Shown here: one piece after another, positions 21,681-29,547 of the stretch
Layout: each line of letters opens with the position of its first letter
How positions within the stretch are numbered: the first letter of the stretch is position 1
Source: Acidimicrobiales bacterium
GTDB lineage: Bacteria; Actinomycetota; Acidimicrobiia; Acidimicrobiales; RAAP-2
Assembly: GCA_017883025.1 (NCBI GenBank)
Contig: JADGOH010000104.1
Location: 1 to 35,517 of the forward strand
Length of the DNA stretch: 35,517 bases
Direction of reading: 5' to 3'
Made by a program: the position numbers and the translations under genes
Notes under the pieces: model-generated
Database searches by the model: none
Seen by the model: the letters and a program-made list of their open reading frames with translations, nothing else
What the model was told of the DNA's origin: nothing

Positions 21681-22331
21681 TCACCGGGTCGCGCCCGTGC
21701 CGTTGGTGCACTCCCCGCCCTTCTCCCCGCCCTGACCGCCACCTGCGTACCGGGCGGTGAAGGCGGCCAGGCGCGGGTCGGCCGGACCGGTCAGGTCGAC
21801 CTGGGCGCCCCACGTCGAGGCGACGACCGGTGAGCCGAGACCGGGATAGGGGCTGAGCAGGACGTAGCCCTGCGAACCGGTCTCGTGGCCGCGCGCGAAC
21901 ACCTGGAGTGCGGCGACCGAACCGGTGTCCAGGTCGGGCCGGTAGGTGATCCAGACGGCCCCGTGCTCCATGGAATGGACGGCGTGCTCGTTCAGCACCG
22001 GCCGGTCGTAGACCCCGCAGTTCTGCCAGACCGCACTGTGGGCGCCACCAGCGGGCGGGGTCCGGTCGTAGGCGACCGGACCGGTGACGTGGTGGTGGTC
22101 CTTCTCGGGGAACGTCTTGAGTCCGCTGATGCCGGTGGCCGCCGTCGTGCCACTGCCGGTCGATCCGCTGCCGGAGGTGAGCACGACGGTGCCGACGATC
22201 GCGAGCAACACGACGACGGTGCCGACGATCACGTAGGGACGTCGGGCGCGGCGCCGTTCCGCCCGCCGGGTGGCCTCGCGTGCGGCTGCGCGATCGGCGT
22301 CACGGTGTGCGCTGCGTGCCTGCTTGCCCAT
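21681..22331 (-). CDS. DUF3105 membrane-anchored protein
   Basis: 216 residues from ATG 22331, preceded by a GAGGAG ribosome site. A highly basic N-terminus (about 32 residues of Arg/Ala) is followed by one helix (33-52) and a Gly/Ser linker; the rest is outside the membrane. The DUF3105 signature is clear: DHHHV, then PPAGGAHSAVWQNCGVYD, EHAVHSMEHGAVWITYRP, a histidine-rich pattern that might bind a metal, with GSQGYVLLSPYPGL after it. Function of DUF3105 is unknown. It ends in a Gly/Glu-rich tail with one Cys. The gap to the SHOCT gene is 147 bases, so it may be a separate transcript. Confidence 0.87.
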   Translation of the reverse strand: MGKQARSAHRDADRAAAREATRRAERRRARRPYVIVGTVVVLLAIVGTVVLTSGSGSTGSGTTAATGISGLKTFPEKDHHHVTGPVAYDRTPPAGGAHSAVWQNCGVYDRPVLNEHAVHSMEHGAVWITYRPDLDTGSVAALQVFARGHETGSQGYVLLSPYPGLGSPVVASTWGAQVDLTGPADPRLAAFTARYAGGGQGGEKGGECTNGTGATR

Positions 22332-22458
22332 CGGGTCTCCTCACTCCGGCCTCGCCGCCGGGCGGTCGCCGGATCCGATCCTCCCATGGGGCACCCCCGA
22401 ATGGCGCGTTCCCGAGGGTTGGGGCCTGACGTCCCGGCCTGTACGAGTGGTTCCGCTC

Positions 22459-23484
22459 TCAGCGCTTCGTGCGGGGCCAGTCGTTGCCCTCGGCGTCGAT
22501 GGCCGGGGTCCGGTCGGGGGCGGGGGCCAGCGCCCAGGCACGCCGCCACGGGGCGACGTCGGGGCCCTGGAGCGACGGCGTCCCGCCCGTGGCCGCCTGC
22601 TTGCGGGCCGTCCACCAGTCGGTGGTCGACTCGTTGGCGAGGGTGGCGACGGCGGATTCGATCCGCTCGGCGAACCGGCGGGCGTCCTCGCCCTCGGCGG
22701 GCCACAGCGGCGTCCCGAAGGTGACGGTGGTGCGGGTCCGCTTCGGCATGCCGCCCCCCTTGGGCAGGATGTGGCGGGTGCCGTCCAGGTGGACGGGAAC
22801 GACCGGACGCCCGGTGCGTGCCGCAAGGTAGGCGGCTCCGCCCCGGAACTGCTGGGCCCATCCGTCGGGCGAGCGCCCACCCTCGGGAAAGATGACCAGG
22901 TTCCAGTCGTCGGCCAGCAGCTCGGCGGCCAGGTCGGCGGACCGCCGGTTGACCTTGGTGCGCTCGATGGGGATGGCCCCAAGCAGGAACGAGAACGCGT
23001 CGGCCTTCCACCGCCGGTCGAAGAAGTAGTCGGCCGCGGCCGCCACCACCGTACGGTGCCGGAACTTCAAAGGCAGGCAGGCGAGCAGGAGCGGCGTGTC
23101 GACGTGGCTGGCGTGGTTGGCGGCGAAGATGACCGGCCCGTCCAGGTCGGCCAGGTACTCGTCGCCCCGCAGCTGGGGCTGGGCCACGACCCGGGCCAGC
23201 GGACGGGTCACATTGTCGAGCACCATCGCCCGGGCCAGGCGCACCGGGTACTTCCGCGACCAGGCGGTGTCGTAGTGGACGCCCAGTTCCGGCTCGGGCG
23301 CCGGACGCGGCACCGAGCCGGGCCACGTGGGGGCGGCCAACGGGAACGTGCTCCGGCCGGCCCTCGCCAGGAGCGCCGAGGGGCGCAGGCGCGCAGGCGC
23401 GGCTGCGTCGTCTCCGAGCGCGGCATCGGTGCGAACCGCCCGCCGCGATCGCAGGGTACGGGAGGAGTCCCGTGTCGTGCTCAC
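22459..23484 (-). CDS. PlsC-type 1-acylglycerol-3-phosphate O-acyltransferase
   Basis: 341 residues from GTG 23484, overlapping the LarA-like stop (GTGA). An Arg/Ala-rich N-terminal 60 residues precede the acyltransferase domain: FAANHASHVDTPLL with His124 and Asp129 (HX4D motif I), AIPIERTK (170-177, motif II), IFPEGGRSPDGW (198-209, motif III) and RPVVPVHL (motif IV). It is peripheral or monotopic on the cytoplasmic face and transfers an acyl chain from acyl-CoA or acyl-ACP to a lysolipid or alcohol. It is the last gene of the four-gene coupled operon with an acyl reductase, an alcohol dehydrogenase and a LarA-like protein. The acceptor is unknown. Confidence 0.85.
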   Translation of the reverse strand: MSTTRDSSRTLRSRRAVRTDAALGDDAAAPARLRPSALLARAGRSTFPLAAPTWPGSVPRPAPEPELGVHYDTAWSRKYPVRLARAMVLDNVTRPLARVVAQPQLRGDEYLADLDGPVIFAANHASHVDTPLLLACLPLKFRHRTVVAAAADYFFDRRWKADAFSFLLGAIPIERTKVNRRSADLAAELLADDWNLVIFPEGGRSPDGWAQQFRGGAAYLAARTGRPVVPVHLDGTRHILPKGGGMPKRTRTTVTFGTPLWPAEGEDARRFAERIESAVATLANESTTDWWTARKQAATGGTPSLQGPDVAPWRRAWALAPAPDRTPAIDAEGNDWPRTKR

Positions 23485-25070
23485 TGCACGTCGGCCATGA
23501 GGATCGGCGGGGAGTGGAGATGGGTGAGCGTGGGGGAGGGTCCGACCACGTCCCGGGCCATCTCGAGGGCGTCCGCCATCGTCGAGGCCGCCCGGAATCC
23601 GAGCCGGTGCACGGCCTTGGCGTCGCCGCCCACGATGATGACCGCGCCGAGGTGCTCGAGTGCGTGCGCGCACCAATACCACATGTAGAAGGGGTGGACA
23701 CCGTGGTAGGCGTGCCCGGTGCGGTAGAGGTGGATGTACCACGGGTCAGTGGCGAAACCGTGCTCGTACTGCTCCGACATGACGTTCGCGTCCGTCGTCT
23801 CGCTGAGGACCTGCTCGAAGAAGTCGATGTAGCTCGGGTGGTGGACCGGGTTGAACTCCCACCGGGTCGGGTGGGTCATGATCAGCACGCCACCCTCGCG
23901 CACCAGCGGCTTGCCCCGGTAGAGGTTGAAGAAGTATCCGAGTCCGAGGCAGGCCACCAGGATCGGGTTGAGGATCGAGTTGACGTTGTACGGGCTGATG
24001 TAGGGGAGCCCCATCGTCAGGATGTCGGTCTGGCCCTCGACCACGACGCCCTGCTGCTCCCACACGTTGGCGGTGGTGATGGCGTGGACGGCCTCGACTT
24101 CGCCGGCCTGCACCGAGGTCATCCGGTGCGGCGCCTTCACGGAGTGGAAGATCTGGCGGGCGTAGCGGGCGGGCACCCGGTCGAGCGCCTTGGACGCGCC
24201 CAGGAAGGCGATCCGGTCCTTCGCCTTCCACTCCCACTCGCGCTTCTGCAGGAACTTGAAAGCGTCGGGGAACGTGTCGGTGTTGAGGGTCGTCTCGATC
24301 TGGAAGACCTTCACCCCGGCGTCGCGGATGAGCCGGCCCATCCGCCAGTTGGCCGTGTGCAGCTCGGACTTGTGCTGGTCCATGAACGACTTGGACTTCC
24401 GCATGGTGGCGGGGTTGTGGTGGTGGCGCAGGCTCTTGTAGCTGGCCAGACCGGTGGCGACGCTCTTGTGCCCCCCGTCCATCGCCACGAGGTTGATGTT
24501 GACGTAGACCAGCAGGTCGGACTCGGCGGCCCGCTTGTTGATCTCCACGTCCTCGTCGTGGTCGGTCTTGCCCAGGTGGATCAGGTTGTCCGGGTCCTCG
24601 GCGTCGTGCTGGGTGAGGAGGCCGTTCGGGGCGAAGGCATCGTAGATCCGGTCGCCGACGGCGTGGCGCAATTCGGACTCGGTCATCCGCCGGTGCAGGG
24701 CGAGGGCCACGATCAGCTCGACGTCGTCCACGCCGGCGTCGGCCGCCATGTCGAGGACCTGCTCGATCACCAGCTGGCGGATGTCCGGGCGCTCCATGGG
24801 GGGCAGTGGGAGCGAAATGTCATCGAAGGCGATGGTGAGCCGCATCCCCGTGAACAGCAGCGCGGGCAGCGGCTCCTGGTCGCCCTCGGGGTGGGTCAGG
24901 GCGTGGCGGATGGCGGCCTGGGGGTCCGACAGCGGCTCCATCGGCTCGGGGGCGTAGATGACCCGGCTGCCCTCGGGCAGCTTCTCGAGCGAGAACCGCT
25001 CGCCGTGCCAGAACAGGGTGGGCGGTGTCGAGCTGTCTACGTCGAGCACGAATCCGGGCCTGGGGCTCAT
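23481..25070 (-). CDS. LarA-like (DUF2088) nickel-racemase homologue, divergent
   Basis: 529 residues from ATG 25070, overlapping the ADH stop (ATGA). The N-terminal half matches LarA: DDISLPLP (83-90), GVDDVELIVALALHRRMTESEL with His126, and GGHKSVATGL with Lys202 and His218 (HHHNP). Using an offset of +18, these equal LarA His108, Lys184 (covalent attachment of the nickel-pincer cofactor) and His200. The second catalytic His (LarA His174) would be Ile192, flanked by Asn, so simple two-base racemisation looks unlikely. The C-terminal half is much larger than in LarA (VREGGVLIMTHPTRWEF, MSEQYEHGF). LarA enzymes interconvert alpha-hydroxy acids; larB, larC and larE are not in this window. The residue mapping is my manual alignment from memory. 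Confidence 0.75.
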   Translation of the reverse strand: MSPRPGFVLDVDSSTPPTLFWHGERFSLEKLPEGSRVIYAPEPMEPLSDPQAAIRHALTHPEGDQEPLPALLFTGMRLTIAFDDISLPLPPMERPDIRQLVIEQVLDMAADAGVDDVELIVALALHRRMTESELRHAVGDRIYDAFAPNGLLTQHDAEDPDNLIHLGKTDHDEDVEINKRAAESDLLVYVNINLVAMDGGHKSVATGLASYKSLRHHHNPATMRKSKSFMDQHKSELHTANWRMGRLIRDAGVKVFQIETTLNTDTFPDAFKFLQKREWEWKAKDRIAFLGASKALDRVPARYARQIFHSVKAPHRMTSVQAGEVEAVHAITTANVWEQQGVVVEGQTDILTMGLPYISPYNVNSILNPILVACLGLGYFFNLYRGKPLVREGGVLIMTHPTRWEFNPVHHPSYIDFFEQVLSETTDANVMSEQYEHGFATDPWYIHLYRTGHAYHGVHPFYMWYWCAHALEHLGAVIIVGGDAKAVHRLGFRAASTMADALEMARDVVGPSPTLTHLHSPPILMADVQ

Positions 25071-26305
25071 CGGGTCCGTCCTTTCGGGTTGCGGAGGTCG
25101 AAGGCCACTTTGACCGCACCCCGGCGGCCGGCGGCCCCGGCGTGGGCCAGGGCCTCCTCGTAGCGCTCGAGCGGGTACAGGGCCGAGACGAGTCGGCCGA
25201 GGCCTTTGGTCCCGACGAGGTCGATGGCGAGCTCGAAGCTGCGCCGGTCCGGCGTGCCCGGGTCGGGGGTCGCCTCGCTGCCGTAGGCGTAGGCGCCGAC
25301 CAGGGTCAGCTCGCGGTGCCACAGCGGGGCGAGGTCGACGGTGACCTTGCCGGGCATGCCCACCAGCACGACCCGACCCCGCGCCCGCACCAGGGACAGC
25401 GACTCGGTGATGGAGGCGGCGCTGCCCACGCAGTCGAACACCACGTCGGCACCCTCGGTCAGCCGGCCGCCGAGCACGAGTGAGCCCGAGGCCCGCCGAA
25501 CGGCTCGGGCCAGCTGGTCGGGCGGGACGACCTGGTCGGCACCGAGCGAGGTGGCCAGCGCGCGCTGGTTGGCATGCTTGGCCCCGACGACGATCGTGCA
25601 GGGCGTTCGGGGCCGCACCATCCCGTCGAGGGCGGCGACGGTGGTGAGGCCGAGGGTGCCGGCACCCACGACGGCCACCAGGTCGCCGTCGGCGACGTGG
25701 GCCGACAGCGCGGCGTGGACGGCGCAGGCCGTCGGCTCGATCAGCACGGCGTCCTGGTCGGACAACTCGTCGGGCACGGCGTGGAGCTGGCTGGCATGGG
25801 CCATCAGCGGGGCCGTCGACCAGCCGCCGCCGGTGTCGGTGCAGAAGCCGGTCTGGAGCCCGGCGGCCAGCCGACCGGAGGCGAGGTTGCCGCACAGGCC
25901 GGTGTGGCCCGACCCGCACTGCTCGCACACCGGGAGGATGTGGCGCGGCGCGCACCCGAGCACTGGCTCGATCACGGCACGGGTCCCTGGTACCAGTGCG
26001 CGGCCGGCGTGGTCGGTGCCGCCGTCGTCGAGGACGCCCACGACCTCGTGGCCGGGGACGAAGGGGAACGACACCATGTCCTCGAAGTAGCGCGACGTGC
26101 GGCCGTCGAGGGTGGCCAGGTCGGAGCCGCAGATCCCGGACAGCAGCGGCCGCAGCGGGAACCAGTCGTCGCCCGGCCGGTCGGGGGCGTCGGCGTCGAG
26201 CAGCTGTAGCGGTCCGATCCCCGCGCCCCGGCCGGAGCCGAGGACGGAGGCGAGCCGGGCGGCGGCGAAGCGCGGCACGTTGCGCTCCACGACGAGCGCC
26301 TTCAC
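25067..26305 (-). CDS. Zinc-dependent alcohol dehydrogenase (MDR family)
   Basis: 412 residues from GTG 26305, overlapping the SDR-HAD stop (GTGA). Catalytic zinc ligands Cys59 (SGICGSD) and His86-Glu87 (VPGHEVVG), with a further Glu in IEPTACAVHA. Structural zinc site: Cys118, 127, 130 and 138 (CEQC...GLC). NAD-binding Rossmann loop VVGAGTLGL near residue 215. The insertion between residues 15 and 50 is longer than in sorbitol or threonine dehydrogenases. It oxidises or reduces an alcohol; the operon suggests a fatty alcohol or polyol headgroup precursor. The frame upstream of GTG 26305 lies in the neighbouring gene and is excluded. Confidence 0.87.
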   Translation of the reverse strand: MKALVVERNVPRFAAARLASVLGSGRGAGIGPLQLLDADAPDRPGDDWFPLRPLLSGICGSDLATLDGRTSRYFEDMVSFPFVPGHEVVGVLDDGGTDHAGRALVPGTRAVIEPVLGCAPRHILPVCEQCGSGHTGLCGNLASGRLAAGLQTGFCTDTGGGWSTAPLMAHASQLHAVPDELSDQDAVLIEPTACAVHAALSAHVADGDLVAVVGAGTLGLTTVAALDGMVRPRTPCTIVVGAKHANQRALATSLGADQVVPPDQLARAVRRASGSLVLGGRLTEGADVVFDCVGSAASITESLSLVRARGRVVLVGMPGKVTVDLAPLWHRELTLVGAYAYGSEATPDPGTPDRRSFELAIDLVGTKGLGRLVSALYPLERYEEALAHAGAAGRRGAVKVAFDLRNPKGRTR

Positions 26306-28758
26306 CGGTTGCCTCCCATGGTGCGGCGGGCCTGGCCGGTGAGGGCGGCCGGGCTGGTGCGTCCGCGGGCCGCGGCTCCGCGCCGGTCGAGCGGGCCGAG
26401 CGGGAGCATGGGCTGGGCGCCGCCGTCGGCCTTGTGCCACGTCTCGACGTGCCAGCCCCGGCGGCGGGCGATGGCCGCCAGCTTCGCCTCGGGGTTGACG
26501 GCCACCGGGAAGCCCACGGCCTCGAGCATGGGCAGGTCGCTGGCCGAGTCGGCGTAGGCCATGGACTCCTCGAGCTTCAGTCCCTCGGACTCGGCGAAGT
26601 CGGCGAGCACCAGGGCCCGGGCCTCGCCGATGGGCGGCAGCACCTCGAGGCGGCCGGTGAAGGTGCCGTCCTCCTCGCCCAGGCGGGCGCACACGATCTC
26701 GTCGAACAGCGGCCGGAACGGTTCGACCACGAAGTCGAGGGCGCCGGTGATGAGGATGGTGCGGTGTCCGAGGGCCTGGTGGGCCCGGACCCGGGCAATG
26801 CCGGCCGGGAACGACTTGGCCAACAGGAGGTGGTGGAAGAGGTCCCAGCCGTCGTCGCGCAGGCGGGCCACCGGCGCTCCGTCGTATCGACGGTAGAAGG
26901 AGCGGAGGAAGTCGCCCCGGTCGCGCCGGTCGAGGGCGAGCAGCGCCGGTGCCTCGGCCATCAGGTCGGCGACGAATGTGGCCCGCTCGCCCGCCGGCAG
27001 GTGGCGCGAGGCGAGCCACGCGTAGGAGTCGACCACGTTGGAGGCGATCAGCGTGTTCTCGAGGTCGAAGGCGGCCAGGTGGCGGTCGGGGGAGAGGATG
27101 TTCTTGCGTGCCCGGTCGGCGCGGTTGGTCTTGACCGATTTGCCCGGCGTGGTGCGGACCCGGGCATGCTCGATGATCGACGGCAGGTGGATCTCGTTGA
27201 CGTAGGTCGCCCAGTCGACGGCGGCCGGGTCGAGGCAGAAGGTGGCCCGGTCGTCCTCGTCCATCCGGTCCCACAGGGCGATCAGGCGGTCGACCCGGTA
27301 CAGGGCGTCGGTCTCGGTGTAGGCCCCGTAGAGCTCGACGTAGCCGAGGGCGCGGTCGGCCAGCAGGTGCTGCTCCTCGAGCGCGGCCATCCACTCGGCC
27401 TGCTTGCCCCGGATGGGAAGCGACCCGACCACCCGCTCGGCGAGCGACATGGCCTTGGAGGCACGGGAGAGCTGGCGCTGGACCCGACCCCGTCCCGGGA
27501 ACGACCACTCGGGAACCACGATGGGCTGGCCGTCCGGGTCGTAGAGGGGGTGCTCGGTGAACCAGGCGGTCACCAACTCCACCAGCCGCCCGTAGCGGAA
27601 CGGGTTCCGGACGCCGGAGGCCACGTGGTACACCGACGGGCCGGCGTACGCGTCGGCCGGGTCGTCCGAGTCGGCGTGCAGGAGGGCCTCGCCGGCCACG
27701 GCGATGATGGCGGCCACCACGAGGTCGACGGGGATCACGTCGGTCACGCCCTCAGGTACCCCCGGAAACTCCCGGAGCAGGCCGCGGGCGTAGGAGATGA
27801 TGATCGGCTCGGCCATGCGGAACCCGCGGATCCAGCCTGGGCGGGGCTCGGCCAGCGCGGACTCGATGATCGAGGGGCGGATCACCGTGAGGGGGACGGT
27901 GTCGCCGTACTGGGCCACCAGGGCCCGCTCACCCAGAGCCTTCGTGTACGGGTAGGCGTCGGGCCACCCGAGCGACTGCGCCCGGGCCTGGCCGATCGAG
28001 ACCATCTGCTTCTTGACCCAGTCCTCGCGCAGCCGCTCGGCCCGCTCGGCCAGCAGGTGGAGTCCGGCACCGCCGAGCTCCTCGCGTGCGTCCTTGTGGA
28101 ACTGCAGCAGGTGATCGGGACGACGGGATTCGGCCTCGCTGTCGCCTCGTTGGCGACGGGCGGCGGCCACTTCGTGGCGCCAGTCGACGTCCAGGGTGAA
28201 CGGGTTTGCGTCGAGCAGCTCCTCCTTGGCCTCGCCCTGGTGGGTGCTGGCCACGTACGCGGTCGACACCGGAACGAAGTGGATTGGTCCCCGGCGTGCG
28301 TCGGCCTCGGCCAGGTCGCGGGCGGCGACGAAGGCGGCGGCCACCCGGGAGGGCCCCAGCAGATTGACCTCGACGGCGGCGTCGAGCGGCGAGTCGAAGC
28401 TGACCGAGGCGGCCGAGTGCACCACGACGTCGCAGTGCGACATCGCCTCGAGACCGGCATCGTCCAGGCCGAGCCCGTCGGTGGCGACGTCGCCGGCCAC
28501 GGCTGCCACCCGTGCGGCCATCTCCTCGTCGAACCGGTCGCCCAGCTCCTCGCGGAGGCGGTCGAAGCAGTCGTTCTTCAGGATCTCCTTGGCCGCCCGC
28601 TGCATGGGCGACGCTCGCCGGCCCGGTCGGATGAGGAGGACGACCTGGCTGTCGGGGACGCTGCGCAGGATCCGTTCGACCAGTGCGGTGCCGAGGAATC
28701 CGGTGGCGCCGGTGATGAAGAAACGCCTACCGGCGAGGGCGTCGCGGACGCGGGTCAC
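26302..28758 (-). CDS. Fatty-acyl-CoA-reductase-like SDR fused to HAD-IB domain
   Basis: 818 residues from GTG 28758. Residues 10-400: extended SDR of the male-sterility/FAR type with ITGATGFLG (15-23), AGDVATDGLGL, HSAASVSF (114-121), Ser165, and catalytic Tyr269 and Lys273 in YPYTK, plus IRPSIIESA. Residues 560-785 form HAD-IB: motif I FDLENTL (Asp565; the second Asp of DxD is Glu567), ILITGALDFV motif II, and YADSASDLPML motif IV. The C-terminal 35 residues are basic. Expected chemistry is NADPH reduction of an acyl thioester to aldehyde or alcohol, with the HAD part possibly removing a phosphate. The Asp-to-Glu change weakens confidence in phosphatase activity. It leads the operon and diverges from tetR across a palindrome. 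Confidence 0.85.
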   Translation of the reverse strand: MTRVRDALAGRRFFITGATGFLGTALVERILRSVPDSQVVLLIRPGRRASPMQRAAKEILKNDCFDRLREELGDRFDEEMAARVAAVAGDVATDGLGLDDAGLEAMSHCDVVVHSAASVSFDSPLDAAVEVNLLGPSRVAAAFVAARDLAEADARRGPIHFVPVSTAYVASTHQGEAKEELLDANPFTLDVDWRHEVAAARRQRGDSEAESRRPDHLLQFHKDAREELGGAGLHLLAERAERLREDWVKKQMVSIGQARAQSLGWPDAYPYTKALGERALVAQYGDTVPLTVIRPSIIESALAEPRPGWIRGFRMAEPIIISYARGLLREFPGVPEGVTDVIPVDLVVAAIIAVAGEALLHADSDDPADAYAGPSVYHVASGVRNPFRYGRLVELVTAWFTEHPLYDPDGQPIVVPEWSFPGRGRVQRQLSRASKAMSLAERVVGSLPIRGKQAEWMAALEEQHLLADRALGYVELYGAYTETDALYRVDRLIALWDRMDEDDRATFCLDPAAVDWATYVNEIHLPSIIEHARVRTTPGKSVKTNRADRARKNILSPDRHLAAFDLENTLIASNVVDSYAWLASRHLPAGERATFVADLMAEAPALLALDRRDRGDFLRSFYRRYDGAPVARLRDDGWDLFHHLLLAKSFPAGIARVRAHQALGHRTILITGALDFVVEPFRPLFDEIVCARLGEEDGTFTGRLEVLPPIGEARALVLADFAESEGLKLEESMAYADSASDLPMLEAVGFPVAVNPEAKLAAIARRRGWHVETWHKADGGAQPMLPLGPLDRRGAAARGRTSPAALTGQARRTMGGNR

Positions 28759-28768
28759 CCGATCTGTC

Positions 28769-28774
28769 TACCAT
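28769..28774 (+). promoter_or_regulatory. -10 hexamer TACCAT of the divergent TetR gene
   Basis: TACCAT is followed by seven bases and GTG 28782, suggesting a leaderless transcript. It is the left half of the TACCATATGGTA palindrome. Confidence 0.4.
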
Positions 28775-28780
28775 ATGGTA
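28769..28780. promoter_or_regulatory. Shared operator TACCATATGGTA between the lipid operon and tetR
   Basis: A perfect 12-bp palindrome in the 23-base gap between two divergent starts (28758 minus, 28782 plus). It contains or touches candidate -10 hexamers for both directions (TACCAT forward; TAGACA at 28765-28770 on the minus strand, a partial match). A TetR dimer here could shut off both transcripts. Confidence 0.65.
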
Positions 28781-28781
28781 A

Positions 28782-29516
28782 GTGACCAGGTCGACCATGC
28801 CAGCGGGGGAGCCGACGAAGCGTCCGGCGGCCGGATCGGACGGACGCGGCGCAGCCAGGGCGGCTGCCCGGGACCGGAGCCGGCCCCGTCCCGTGCCCGA
28901 GGGCGGGCGCACCGACGCCGGGGGAGCCAGTACGTCGGCGCGGATCCTGGACGCAGCACTCGTGTCGTTCGCCACCCGGGGCTACGAGGCGTCGTCGCTC
29001 GACGCCCTCGCCGTGGGGCTGGACATCCGTAAGCAGACCATCCTCTACTGGTTCCCGAGCAAGGAGGTCCTGCTCGAGGCCGTCATCGACCGGAGCGCCA
29101 TCGAATTGTCGGCGGCCCTGGAGGCGTCGCTGGCCTCAGCCGGCTCCGGATGGGCCCGGGTCGAGGCCGTCGTGCGGTCGGTGTTCCGGCTGGCGGCCCG
29201 TCGCCCCGAGCTGCTCGGCCTGGTGCGCGAGATGGGCCGCCTGGGCACGCCGGCCGCCACCCGGTTCGTCACCGCGGTCGAGCCATTGGTGCAGCGGGCC
29301 ACCGGTTTCCTGGAGGCCGAGATGGACGCCGGCCACATGCGCCGGCACGATCCCCGGCTGTTGCTGCTGGCCATCTACTCCACGGTGATCGGCATGCTCA
29401 CCGAGGTCGAGGTGCTCCGGGCCTTCGGCGAGGAGCCCACCGCCCGATCGCTGGTGCGACGGCGCAACGAGATCCTGGAGCTGCTCCGCTCGGCCCTCGT
29501 CACCGAGCAGGGCTGA
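28782..29516 (+). CDS. TetR-family regulator of the divergent lipid operon
   Basis: 244 residues from GTG 28782. The first 50 residues are basic, low-complexity and probably disordered; ATG 28797 and GTG 28893 are later alternatives, but only 28782 fits the leaderless spacing from TACCAT. The TetR domain spans residues 52-100: ARILDAALVSFATRGYEASSLDALA, then the HTH LDIRKQTILYWFPSKEVLLEAV. The ligand domain continues to the end (LAARRPELLGLVREMGR, LLLLAIYSTVIGMLTEVEVLRA). It probably represses itself and the SDR-HAD operon, responding to an acyl or alcohol ligand; the ligand is inferred from context. Confidence 0.85.
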   Translation: MTRSTMPAGEPTKRPAAGSDGRGAARAAARDRSRPRPVPEGGRTDAGGASTSARILDAALVSFATRGYEASSLDALAVGLDIRKQTILYWFPSKEVLLEAVIDRSAIELSAALEASLASAGSGWARVEAVVRSVFRLAARRPELLGLVREMGRLGTPAATRFVTAVEPLVQRATGFLEAEMDAGHMRRHDPRLLLLAIYSTVIGMLTEVEVLRAFGEEPTARSLVRRRNEILELLRSALVTEQG

Positions 29517-29547
29517 CGCCGCCGGTCCGGAGGCCGCTGTGGAGGGG

